The notes under the pieces were generated by a model that was given only the letters and a program-made list of their open reading frames with translations, made no database searches and was not told the DNA's origin. Shown piece after piece: positions 16,206 to 24,780 of a stretch of DNA of 25,279 bases. This DNA comes from an uncultured Erysipelotrichaceae bacterium (lineage in GTDB: Bacteria > Bacillota_I > Bacilli_A > Erysipelotrichales > Erysipelotrichaceae). The stretch is from positions 1-25,279 of the forward strand of contig CALVCY010000097.1 in the NCBI GenBank assembly GCA_944326175.1, in the 5' to 3' direction. The position numbers and the translations under genes are program-made. How positions within the stretch are numbered: the first letter of the stretch is position 1; every line of letters starts with the position of its first letter.

Positions 16206-17585
16206 TTATCCGTTTTTCGAGTAAAGCAGCGGATCGTTGATATAACGTTCCCAAATTGCTTCCTGATAACCGGCTTTTTTGTGCTCACGGATGCGCTTCG
16301 CAGTATCGATCAAACGCGATTCCGTTATATTTTTCAGCATTTTGATGCGCCGCTCACGTAGCGGCTTATTGGGTAAAGCGGCTTCATAATCATCTGGAGC
16401 CATATGCCAGAAATGAAAACCATCCCCATAAAACGTACAAAGTTTCTGCGCAATCAATAAACCTTCCGGATCAAAATCACCACCGTAATAGATCTGAGTT
16501 CGGTTGTCTTTCATTTTTTCCAGTATGGTTAGTGTCGATAATCGCGGTTGACCATTGGCACACATCAAGCCATAGGAACCATCCCATCGAAAGAACATCA
16601 ATGAATAAATGGAGGGGTTTTCAACGATAAACAGGCGATGATTTGGAACATAACATGCATTCAACTGTCGGATCATTGATAGAGACAATTGAATGGATTG
16701 ACGATGATCATAAAAATCCTGTAATCCAATATGGTTGCAACCATTGCTATCTTTGGCCTGTAATCCGGCTATGGTAACGGTATTGGAAAGATCATTGATC
16801 AATATTCCGCCATCCAACATCACATGTTCACGTTGATATGCTGGAAACAAATCAATCAAAGTTGTATCGGTCGATAGATGTGTACTGCAATAACGGATGG
16901 TCGTCATCAACAGATTTTCAAGTGCATTACCTCTGTCAAAAGCATGGGGGTCATGGCATAACCATGCTGCAACCACAGATAGATAAACGCCATCCAATGG
17001 TAAAATTGCCAATAATATCGCGACGATTGGCAAGGTTTCTATGAATAAACAACTATTTTCCTTTTCCAGGTGTAAAAGACAATTTAAGATGGATTGACCA
17101 TCGAAAGATAATGCATCATCGTGGCTAAACCATTGAATACACTGATCAAACCATTGAATCACCCGTTGGATATCCAACGGGTGAGCAATCCGTTGTTGGA
17201 ATGGTTCGACTATTGATGGAATGGTATTTTTTACCTGGTTCAATTGATTGATGCGGTGGATACGCTCATTGTACTTTTGTTGAACATTGGATTGAATGGT
17301 ATAACCAAAATAAGCATCCAATAATGTCTTGGGATCGATATTGGCATAGCGTCCTTTGGATAATGCCTTTAAAAATGTATCAGCTGATATTGTGACTTGG
17401 TTTTGGCCATGATAAGAACGATGCATCAAGCCTTCCAGCATGGTCAGATCATGTGAACTTTGGATATCCACCTTTACCTTTCCAGCGAAACGACCATAGG
17501 ATTCATATTTTGCTTTAAATCCTGTCATCAATTGGATAAAACAGTCACAGGATTTAAGATACATCACCAACGCTTCAATTTCCAT
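16206..17585 (-). CDS. jetD: Wadjet protein JetD, Toprim nuclease subunit (type II-like)
   Basis: This is the DNA-cleaving subunit of the Wadjet anti-plasmid system. The SMC-like JetABC complex is known to extrude and recognise small circular DNA, which JetD then cuts. The 459-residue protein has a mainly helical N-terminal arm and a C-terminal Toprim domain. Toprim features are Glu322 in FIVEN and the metal-binding Asp370 and Asp372 in GGDFDPEG. The pattern fits the DUF2399/TIGR02679 group found in type II Wadjet. Its start overlaps the end of jetC by 11 bp, with GGGAGTG upstream. It is the last gene of the operon and looks intact, with all key acidic residues present. Confidence 0.88.
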   Translation of the reverse strand: MEIEALVMYLKSCDCFIQLMTGFKAKYESYGRFAGKVKVDIQSSHDLTMLEGLMHRSYHGQNQVTISADTFLKALSKGRYANIDPKTLLDAYFGYTIQSNVQQKYNERIHRINQLNQVKNTIPSIVEPFQQRIAHPLDIQRVIQWFDQCIQWFSHDDALSFDGQSILNCLLHLEKENSCLFIETLPIVAILLAILPLDGVYLSVVAAWLCHDPHAFDRGNALENLLMTTIRYCSTHLSTDTTLIDLFPAYQREHVMLDGGILINDLSNTVTIAGLQAKDSNGCNHIGLQDFYDHRQSIQLSLSMIRQLNACYVPNHRLFIVENPSIYSLMFFRWDGSYGLMCANGQPRLSTLTILEKMKDNRTQIYYGGDFDPEGLLIAQKLCTFYGDGFHFWHMAPDDYEAALPNKPLRERRIKMLKNITESRLIDTAKRIREHKKAGYQEAIWERYINDPLLYSKNG

Positions 17586-20500
17586 GCATCATCACTCCCA
17601 TGGATTCCACTTCTTCCTCATTATTCACACTGATCCGTTTGATCCCATTCCACACATACGGCATCACGGTAATGAATCGCGCATCCCCTGGTCGTACCAA
17701 TTGATAAATGGCCAGGCCATCTAATGTATCGCAATCTCCCCATAAAGACTGGGAGTTGATCAAAAAATCAAAATCCAATGTGCTCATCAAACGGAACATA
17801 TCCCGGATATTCCGATTATCCACACCTGCAAAAGCTTCATCCAATGGGATCACCCGTGGCGCATCTGCTCGTGCAGCGTCATATTTGGCTGCAACGGCAG
17901 AAAACAACGGCACATACATGGCCATCGCCTTTTCACCACCGGAAAACGTACCAAACACATTGTTGGTCAATTCTCTAGTGCGACCACTGCCATCCTTGCT
18001 GTATAACAAACGAAACCGAAACCAGTTGCGATAATCCAGTGTTTGTTTCATCAACGCATTGAAGGTGATCGTATTCACGCCTTCCTTGCTTTCCTTGCGC
18101 GCTTTGTCGACTTGATAACGGAAATGAGAAATCAGTTTTTGACCCTGATCTTCACGCAAAAGATGGTAATCCATCGTCAATAACTCCACCAGTTCCTTGG
18201 TGTCCAATTCAGCTTCGTTTTCCCCGGTATTGGGGTGCCATTGTAGCCTTAACTTCAATCCACTGGAGGTATCCATGCGTTCCATCAATCGATTCATGTT
18301 CTCGACCCACCCTTTAGATGCGTTGATCCGTTCACGGATCTTGATGGAAATGGTATTGGCCAGTATTTCTTCAAACAAACGGCGATCTTCTTCTTTGATA
18401 ACATCCTGTAACGCATTGATTTCATCCTGAAGATAATGGATCAATTGGTCAAAACCAACACTTACACTGCGATAAGTTGCAGTGATGTCCATGCGCTGCG
18501 GTGAAGGGATTTCGGGGTGATTTGAATCAACCATATCCGTGAATCGATACATCCGCTGGATCCGATAATCTACCAAAGGATCTCGGTTTTCAAAAACGGC
18601 ATTGTTTACATTTTCGCTGATCAATCCCACATCATCCGTGGCGATGCCAGTGTATTTGTACTGCAGTTTAGTGACAATGGTTTGGGCTGGTAATGCCTTG
18701 GTTGAACCATCATCAAAATGGACATAGTCCAGATCACGTTCAGCTTGGAAAACACGTTGTAGATAAATGCTCATTCCAGAAAGAGTGGCTAATTTCTTTT
18801 CTGCCACCTCGGTCGATTGATTCAATTGATCCAACTGAAACGTGCAACGATCGATTTCCTGTTGGTTTTCAGTGATCATATCTGGATAATGGTTCAACCA
18901 ATCAATACAGGTATCTAAGCGTTGTTTGATGGATTGATAATCCGTCAGATTCAGCTGATCGATCACCGATTGATGTTCGGCTTCATATTTGTGTTTTAAA
19001 GCATCTAGCTGGTTCATTTCATAGCGGATATTATCCAGATCATAGCGGATGGATTCCAATACATCACTGGCTTGACCAATACCACTCATATTTTCAACAT
19101 ACAGATTATGGGTTTCCTTGAGTCGATACAGTGTCTTTTCATAACCGATCATCGCATCTAACGCCATCTCAAAAACAATCTTAGAATCCGCTAAACCCAG
19201 CTCAGTCGCCAGCGTGGTAATCATCGTTCTTAAATGCCGTAACGTCTCATTGGCATTGATCAAGTTGGATTCGACCGTTTCAATATCCTGCTGATAGCGT
19301 TGCTGTTCATGGCGAAGATCTTCGATTTTTCGCCATTGATTGCGTAGCAGTGTATCATCCGGCAACGTATCATATTCGTCGTCTAAAACAGTCAGTTTTT
19401 CCTGATTGGATGCAATCGATCGATCCAGTTCCAAGATCATCGCACTCAACCCAGATAATTTTTGCTGACAGGATGTGATCTGCTGATTACGGTGTCTTTC
19501 TCGCGCTAATGAACCAATATAACTTGCATGGTGCGTATGCGTGATGCTACCCGTTAGTATTCCCAATTCATAAAATCCGTTGGTATGAATCTGCGTAGTC
19601 GGTGCAGTGGTTGAATCCATGGAGGATGAAAATGAGATGCTGTTCAATACATGCATCAAGGGTTCATTGGTAAACAGATCCGAATGCGCGTCATCCAATT
19701 TCAACCATTGGTTCAAACCGGAAGTATTAGCGGATCCATGCATAAACAGGTAATGATCTTTACCTTTTGGATCCATATTCAAAACCTGATCTTTATAAAT
19801 CGGATCGATGACCAATGCATCCAATATGCCCATTTCCAATAATGCTTCTTCGATCAGATCTTGTGTTCGCTCATCCACAGATGAATCAAATTCAAGTGTT
19901 TTATAAAATTCGACATAGGGAATACCCAATGCATCCAATTGGTTGCGATTATCAATAACACTCTGACTTTTCTCGGGTTCAGGTTCCTTATGGTTCAACC
20001 ATTCATCCAGTTCTCGTTGGACCTGATGCTGTGCTTGTATCAATTCATCTTTCTGGTTCGACCATGTCATGATCTGATGATTCAATGGTTCAACCAGCAT
20101 CATCTTGGCGCGAAACACGATATCTTTGACCTGAGAAAATTCATGAGATCCATCAAAGTGATCACCATATTGACTCACTGCTGCCAGTTGATCATGAGTT
20201 AACTGCAATTGCTGGTTTGATCCATTCCAGCGATAAACCGATTCTTTCCAGTCATTGCAAAGATCATGCAATTGAGTTAATGCATCATTTTCATTACGCC
20301 TCAATCCATCCAGTATGCGCATGTATCCATCTTTGGTTTGGGACAAATCATCGATTGTATGATTCACCGTATCGATTTGTTTGAGCAAATCCAATCCATT
20401 GCCGATCTTTTCATGGCGTTGTTCCAACAGATAAATATGGTTCGACCACTCATATGCAGAATCCATATTTCCCTGCAATTCCTGCTTGAACAACAGATGC

Positions 20501-21720
20501 TCATCAAATGCCATCGTTGTCGCAAATTCATCCAGATCATTCAGATCATCGCTGATGGCATCCTGCTGGTTTTCTTTCTTTTCCACCAGTGTTTTCAACC
20601 GTGCGTCCGCTTTGATCTCATTTTCCTTTTTGACTTCGAGTTGACTTCTCTTTTGATCCATTTGTTCATTATTCTGCTTGATCAACGCACTCAATTCACT
20701 TTCACGTTGTTTTAACGCATACGCATCACTTTTTTGTAGACTTTCCCGCTCTTTTTGATATGCCTGATGCTGAGCTTTGAGTGCATTGGTCTGACCATTT
20801 AATGCTGCCAGGTGTGCAGATTCCTTTTGGATCGTTTCCCGATTTTGTTCGATGAGCTTTTGCGTATCTTCGATCTGTTGGTTATTTTCCACATATCGAT
20901 TTGCTTTGTCAAACAGACATTTCCGATTGAGTTGATCCAAAGCGCGTTGGATTTTCATCGCAGCAGATAATGCTGCCTGACGATTTTTCAAATTCATGGT
21001 GTTGTTATCCATATTTTCAATGGATTCACTCATCGGTCGTAGGTCATCTTCACTTAAAGGCTGCAGTGATTGATTCAAAATATCCGATACCACGGAAGGT
21101 TTGAAGTCTTTGTTCAGTTTTGGGGTACGTAATTGGATCAACAGATCGATCATATCCTCAAACGCATCATCACTTTCAAAACCGAAAATTTCACGATTGA
21201 CAAATGAACAATAATCCGTCTGTCGATCAAATATCACACCGCCTTCACCCAATCGGTTTTCCAATTCCCGACGAGATAACGTAATCCGTTCATCAGTTTG
21301 ACGAAACAGCAGAAAATCATGACCGATCCGCCGTCCATCCGTAATCGAAAAATACCAGCGATCCAGTGGTTTTCCTTTGCGTGCACGTAAGCCCACACCA
21401 ATCGTAAGATATTGTTCGGTATAAATGCGTTTGAATTCCAAATACAAATAACCGATCCGCTCTTCCCTTGGATCATCTTCGTCCAATAAATAGGTAATCA
21501 TTTTTCGATCACGTGTACCAAAAGGATCCAGTCGCTCCGGCGAAATGTTGCCATCCAGCAATAGCGGAATGATATTTTGCATGGTCACGGATTTACCGCT
21601 GCCATTGGAACCACGCAATAAAATACGTCCGTTGACAAATGGGAAATGCTGATCTTCGTAAAACCAGAAATTAATCAGACCAAAGCGATTGCTTTGCCAC
21701 TTGTTTATTGTGTTTGTCAT
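17575..21720 (-). CDS. jetC: Wadjet protein JetC, SMC-like ATPase (TIGR02680-like)
   Basis: This is the motor of the Wadjet complex, 1381 residues. The N-terminal half-ATPase has Walker A GSNGSGKS at residues 37-44, followed by PLLLDGNISPERLDPFGTRD, typical of the TIGR02680 family. Long Gln/Glu/Lys-rich coiled coils fill about residues 235-480 and 780-1010, with a globular hinge-like middle. The C-terminal half has signature FSGGEKA (about 1259-1265) and Walker B RVIPLDEAFAGVD (about 1289-1301). Its start lies 50 bp inside jetB, with AAAGGAGA ten bases upstream. Length and motif order match the family; no frameshift is visible. It extrudes DNA loops together with JetA and JetB (family knowledge). 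Confidence 0.93.
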   Translation of the reverse strand: MTNTINKWQSNRFGLINFWFYEDQHFPFVNGRILLRGSNGSGKSVTMQNIIPLLLDGNISPERLDPFGTRDRKMITYLLDEDDPREERIGYLYLEFKRIYTEQYLTIGVGLRARKGKPLDRWYFSITDGRRIGHDFLLFRQTDERITLSRRELENRLGEGGVIFDRQTDYCSFVNREIFGFESDDAFEDMIDLLIQLRTPKLNKDFKPSVVSDILNQSLQPLSEDDLRPMSESIENMDNNTMNLKNRQAALSAAMKIQRALDQLNRKCLFDKANRYVENNQQIEDTQKLIEQNRETIQKESAHLAALNGQTNALKAQHQAYQKERESLQKSDAYALKQRESELSALIKQNNEQMDQKRSQLEVKKENEIKADARLKTLVEKKENQQDAISDDLNDLDEFATTMAFDEHLLFKQELQGNMDSAYEWSNHIYLLEQRHEKIGNGLDLLKQIDTVNHTIDDLSQTKDGYMRILDGLRRNENDALTQLHDLCNDWKESVYRWNGSNQQLQLTHDQLAAVSQYGDHFDGSHEFSQVKDIVFRAKMMLVEPLNHQIMTWSNQKDELIQAQHQVQRELDEWLNHKEPEPEKSQSVIDNRNQLDALGIPYVEFYKTLEFDSSVDERTQDLIEEALLEMGILDALVIDPIYKDQVLNMDPKGKDHYLFMHGSANTSGLNQWLKLDDAHSDLFTNEPLMHVLNSISFSSSMDSTTAPTTQIHTNGFYELGILTGSITHTHHASYIGSLARERHRNQQITSCQQKLSGLSAMILELDRSIASNQEKLTVLDDEYDTLPDDTLLRNQWRKIEDLRHEQQRYQQDIETVESNLINANETLRHLRTMITTLATELGLADSKIVFEMALDAMIGYEKTLYRLKETHNLYVENMSGIGQASDVLESIRYDLDNIRYEMNQLDALKHKYEAEHQSVIDQLNLTDYQSIKQRLDTCIDWLNHYPDMITENQQEIDRCTFQLDQLNQSTEVAEKKLATLSGMSIYLQRVFQAERDLDYVHFDDGSTKALPAQTIVTKLQYKYTGIATDDVGLISENVNNAVFENRDPLVDYRIQRMYRFTDMVDSNHPEIPSPQRMDITATYRSVSVGFDQLIHYLQDEINALQDVIKEEDRRLFEEILANTISIKIRERINASKGWVENMNRLMERMDTSSGLKLRLQWHPNTGENEAELDTKELVELLTMDYHLLREDQGQKLISHFRYQVDKARKESKEGVNTITFNALMKQTLDYRNWFRFRLLYSKDGSGRTRELTNNVFGTFSGGEKAMAMYVPLFSAVAAKYDAARADAPRVIPLDEAFAGVDNRNIRDMFRLMSTLDFDFLINSQSLWGDCDTLDGLAIYQLVRPGDARFITVMPYVWNGIKRISVNNEEEVESMGVMMHGN

Positions 21721-22906
21721 GCGCTAATCTCCTTTCTTTGGATAATGGTTTACTAATCGTTGTGGATTTGATCGGATCAGTTTGATCATAATCATACGGA
21801 TAATGGCCGCCGTATAAACCAAAGGATGGATAGAGTATCCATAAATGATGCTTGAGATCACTTTGAATCAACTGCATATAGACCATCCGTTGAATCAATG
21901 CTTCCTCAAATTCATGATCGGACAATTCTCGCAGTGTTTTGGAAAAACCTTTGCCATACTGCTTGCGACATTTCCGAATCAATTGCAAAAATTCAATATC
22001 ATCCACCGCGATGGTGTCATCATGGTTGGCTTTCCATTCTCCCTGATTCACCATTTTTTGAACCATCGTTGAAAATAACAGGATCACATCCGACAATCCG
22101 CTTTCATCCGGGAATACATCCCCCATATGCGATTCTTCTGTTTCAAACAAAAAAGCAGCACCTTTATAGACATCCAGATGTGCATCAAACATACCGGCAA
22201 ACTCCTCCTCAAGGCGGAATTTGTAATTTTTGATATATTCGTAATCTTCTTCAAGTCCTTGAGCGCGAAGCAATGCCGGAGTGAACAGTAACCGCTTGTA
22301 CACGCGATGACGCCGAGCGATTCCTCTTTCTTCGTCCCCTTCAAACCAATCGCTGTTTTCGAAATCACTTGGGTATTGGAACGTCATGATATCTTTCGGA
22401 AAAACACGCATGAAATAACGTGAAACACCTGTATTTTCATACAATATCTCACCATGTTCACTGTCCATAAATGCATCGGTTGAACCATCAGATTTATTCA
22501 GCAAACCGCAATCAACCGCAAATTTGAGTGTCTTGATCAGCATACGTCGATTCACATAACGAGTCCAATCCGTGATATCTCCCGGCAAGGCTGTGCTCAT
22601 GTATTCGGTCAATTGAGATAGAATAAACTGGCTGGATGCATCCCGATCTTCAAGAAACATCAGAACAATGCACAAATATGCATATTCTATCGAAGAATCA
22701 AATGATTTGATCCCCATAAATGGAAGCGGAATCGATGGTATTTTTTCCAATTTGATAAGCATGGGATTCTCAATGACGGTACATCCCAGCTTTTCATTGA
22801 TAAATTTACGAATGTTCGGCAATTCATCGCGTACAGCATAATACAGTTTTGGATCTTCACTTTTAAGAATCCAGCGCCGCCTCAATAATTCTTCAATGAC
22901 TTTCAT
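21671..22906 (-). CDS. jetB: Wadjet protein JetB (DUF2398/TIGR02678-like)
   Basis: This 411-residue soluble protein is, by position and homology pattern, the KITE-like winged-helix subunit bound to the SMC-like ATPase. Family-like stretches are LLRRRWILKSEDPKLYYAVR at residues 7-26, IKLEKIPSIPLPFMGIKSF, LEDRDASSQFILSQLTEY and ILYENTGVSRYFMRVFPKDI. These match what I recall of TIGR02678 in type II Wadjet. The start overlaps the jetA stop as ATGA, so translation is coupled. Its last 50 bp contain the ribosome site and start of jetC. No catalytic motif is visible, in keeping with a structural role. Confidence 0.85.
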   Translation of the reverse strand: MKVIEELLRRRWILKSEDPKLYYAVRDELPNIRKFINEKLGCTVIENPMLIKLEKIPSIPLPFMGIKSFDSSIEYAYLCIVLMFLEDRDASSQFILSQLTEYMSTALPGDITDWTRYVNRRMLIKTLKFAVDCGLLNKSDGSTDAFMDSEHGEILYENTGVSRYFMRVFPKDIMTFQYPSDFENSDWFEGDEERGIARRHRVYKRLLFTPALLRAQGLEEDYEYIKNYKFRLEEEFAGMFDAHLDVYKGAAFLFETEESHMGDVFPDESGLSDVILLFSTMVQKMVNQGEWKANHDDTIAVDDIEFLQLIRKCRKQYGKGFSKTLRELSDHEFEEALIQRMVYMQLIQSDLKHHLWILYPSFGLYGGHYPYDYDQTDPIKSTTISKPLSKERRLAHDKHNKQVAKQSLWSD

Positions 22907-24396
22907 AAGGAAAGCTCCGCAGATTCAAAAACAATGGTGAAACATGGCATGACCATATTACCGTCAGATGATCGTACCACGCATTTTTCCTGACTATGCG
23001 TTAAATCAACATAAAACGCTCGACCGAACTCGGTCTTGCTGGAACGGGATTCGTTTTCCAGTGCATCGGATAACCATTTTAAAAGCGTTGCTCGAATCTG
23101 GGGTGTAACGGGTGGCAACGTAGAAAAATCAATTCGCCCATCATGTTCGAGTTGCTCAAGTTGCGCTTGATCTTTTTCCATTTGAGCCTTAAGTTCTGCC
23201 TTAATAGCTTCACGTTGTTTCGCTGTATCACTGATCGCAGTGCGATTCGATCTTTCGCGATACGAACGGACTCGCGGTTTGATTTCAATGTCTGCTGCAG
23301 CCTCATCAAAGATACTTTGGTTAAGATTATCACTGAGTCGTGGGCGGATAAATGAATAATGCAGTGGTTTTTCGATACCGAAAACCATGGCACTCATGCA
23401 ATGCGCCATGGCAAGATCATCACATAACAAAAACAACTGGGCAACTTTGCGATATTCTTCGCGCCGATTCATGGCAAAACCACTTTGCTCACTCATCTGC
23501 AACGCATATCGGGTAATCCGTCGAATAATCTCATTGGTGGTTTCCAAAAGGCGGAAAGCTTCACTTTCTAGATAATTTTCTTTTCCAAACCAGGTTTGAA
23601 TACTGTTAAATCGATCATAAAGATTTTCACGCACAGTATTGGGATCGCGCGTCTCACTAAGCCGAGGAATATTCATTTCATAATCCACTAGCCGCTGGAT
23701 CAGTCGATCCAACTGTGAAGGCTCAATGGATAAGAACATGTATCGAATCAGTTCGCCGTTTTTTTGAAGGCTTGAAATAAAATTGCGCAGATAATTGAGC
23801 AGCTTGTCCTTAAACAGGAGAAACTGTTGTGTGCGCATCATCTCCTCAGCTTTGACACTACTCAGATCTGCCATATAGTCCTGGCAATTTTCAATCAATC
23901 GCACAAAATCATCGTTCAGATCATTCCACCAGCCATAGACTTGTTCATCGGATTCGTTTGGAAGTTGTGAAACACGTTGCAAATTGATGCGGATACGTTC
24001 CAATAAGCCAGGTTCCAGTGAACTCCCTTCCAGCGATAGATTTTCCAAGCTGACCATCAACCGTTCGATTTCGACGCTGACGGGTGACAACTGGTAACGA
24101 AATTTCTTGTTTTTGAATTCTTCGATGGTGGATACTTTGCGTGTATCCTGGATCGTATTGAGATTTTTCCAATTGACAAGCTGGTTTAGATCAGAAGCAC
24201 ATTGGTCGATACGATAATCGGCAAAATAGGGATCGGCATGCATGGCGTGATAAATATCTTCCTGATACAGCCAATAATGCAGTTTTTCGTACTCCAAATA
24301 AAATATACGCATGATGACGCGATAGCGTTCTGCATTGATTTCTGTCAGATATTTAGCTTCACTTAATGGTCTGATCAACTTCTCATTGACATTCAT
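22903..24396 (-). CDS. jetA: Wadjet protein JetA (DUF2397/TIGR02677-like)
   Basis: This is the first gene of the Wadjet operon, 497 residues, expected to act as the kleisin-like bridge of the SMC-type complex. Recognisable family stretches are IRPLSEAKYLTEINAERYRV near residues 8-27, LHYWLYQEDIYHAM, STIEEFKNKKFRYQLSPVSV (the most typical), and a C-terminal part with a charged helix rich in Lys, Glu and Gln (about 395-420). The start at 24396 has AAAGAGGAAG upstream and a candidate promoter 27-54 bp before it. The ATGA overlap with jetB and the overlaps further on make all four genes one translation unit. The type II call rests on JetC and this protein together. Confidence 0.85.
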   Translation of the reverse strand: MNVNEKLIRPLSEAKYLTEINAERYRVIMRIFYLEYEKLHYWLYQEDIYHAMHADPYFADYRIDQCASDLNQLVNWKNLNTIQDTRKVSTIEEFKNKKFRYQLSPVSVEIERLMVSLENLSLEGSSLEPGLLERIRINLQRVSQLPNESDEQVYGWWNDLNDDFVRLIENCQDYMADLSSVKAEEMMRTQQFLLFKDKLLNYLRNFISSLQKNGELIRYMFLSIEPSQLDRLIQRLVDYEMNIPRLSETRDPNTVRENLYDRFNSIQTWFGKENYLESEAFRLLETTNEIIRRITRYALQMSEQSGFAMNRREEYRKVAQLFLLCDDLAMAHCMSAMVFGIEKPLHYSFIRPRLSDNLNQSIFDEAAADIEIKPRVRSYRERSNRTAISDTAKQREAIKAELKAQMEKDQAQLEQLEHDGRIDFSTLPPVTPQIRATLLKWLSDALENESRSSKTEFGRAFYVDLTHSQEKCVVRSSDGNMVMPCFTIVFESAELSL

Positions 24397-24422
24397 GATC
24401 TTCCTCTTTACTCATTGCTGAT

Positions 24423-24450
24423 ATTGTATCGTGAAATGAATAGTTGTAAT
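24423..24450 (-). promoter_or_regulatory. Candidate promoter of the Wadjet operon
   Basis: On the minus strand there is ATTACA (24450-24445), a 16-bp spacer and TACAAT (24428-24423). The -10 is good and the -35 moderate. A hairpin-capable TTGAAAA...TTTTTCAA stretch lies just upstream at about 24457-24481 and could be an operator. Confidence 0.4.
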
Positions 24451-24510
24451 AGATTTGAAAAGTATCAATCTTTTTCAAAAATCGATATTATTTTGCTTTT
24501 AACATCCCCT

Positions 24511-24537
24511 GTGTCAAGCTAAATAGTATGCTATAAT
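24511..24537 (+). promoter_or_regulatory. Extended -10 promoter of the type III antitoxin RNA
   Basis: A perfect TATAAT (24532-24537) is preceded by TG one base upstream (24529-24530), an extended -10. GTGTCA (24511-24516) is a four-of-six -35 at 15 bp. Transcription should begin near 24544, just before the repeat array, as expected for strong antitoxin RNA synthesis. Confidence 0.75.
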
Positions 24538-24570
24538 TTTCTTGCATTAAGAGGGTAGCCACCTTATGAA

Positions 24571-24681
24571 GAAATGCTGTGAGGGTAAAGACAGCATGTA
24601 AAAATAAAATCGTGACCCAATCAAAGAAATGCTGTGAGGGTAAAGACAGCATGTAAAAATAAAATTGTGACCCAATTTGAT
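24571..24681 (+). repeat. Two tandem antitoxin repeat units (55 and 56 nt)
   Basis: Units begin GAAATGCTGT at 24571 and 24626. They differ by one C/T in AAAATYGTGACCC and by the last few bases. In each, loop GGGT (24583-24586, 24638-24641) is complementary to ACCC downstream (24615-24618, 24670-24673), as in an H-type pseudoknot. A third, diverged unit begins at 24682 and lacks the GGGT/ACCC pair. Confidence 0.9.
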
Positions 24682-24735
24682 GAAATGTTGTAATAGATTA
24701 ACAACATGAAAATATACTTGGTGGCTAAACAAACA

Positions 24736-24764
24736 AAAGAGGTTCTATTGAATCTCTTTTTTTT
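24736..24764 (+). terminator. Intrinsic terminator between antitoxin RNA and toxin gene
   Basis: Stem AAAGAGGTTC (24736-24745) pairs with GAATCTCTTT (24750-24759), with one G-U pair and loop TATT, ending in eight Ts (24757-24764). Placed between repeats and toxin, it should let only some transcripts reach the toxin gene, the usual way type III loci keep antitoxin in excess. Confidence 0.9.
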
Positions 24765-24780
24765 ATTTAGAGGAGGAATT

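Larger units (their letters stand above)
24544..24764 (+). ncRNA. Type III antitoxin RNA (TenpI/ToxI-like) with tandem repeats
   Basis: This RNA gene would neutralise the adjacent toxin by direct RNA-protein binding, after the toxin cuts the precursor into repeat-length pieces (family knowledge). Visible are a promoter, a short leader, two near-identical repeats (24571-24625 and 24626-24681), a degenerate third copy (from 24682), then a terminator and the toxin gene. Each repeat has an ATGCTGT/ACAGCAT stem with a 10-nt loop; the third copy keeps the stem as ATGTTGT/ACAACAT. TAGCCACC at 24556-24563 can pair with GGTGGCTA at 24720-24727, enclosing the array. The start and end given are estimates from promoter and terminator. 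Confidence 0.85.

Noticed and set aside
2974..22490. Recurrent palindrome TGGTTCAACCA / TGGTTGAACCA
   Set aside because: Most copies fall in coding sequence and encode DGST- or WLNH-type residues under the local codon bias; only two are intergenic, so no scattered signal is supported.
24571..24706. Possible short CRISPR array
   Set aside because: The units are contiguous with no unique spacers, have internal hairpins and a promoter-terminator-toxin context, which fits a type III antitoxin instead.
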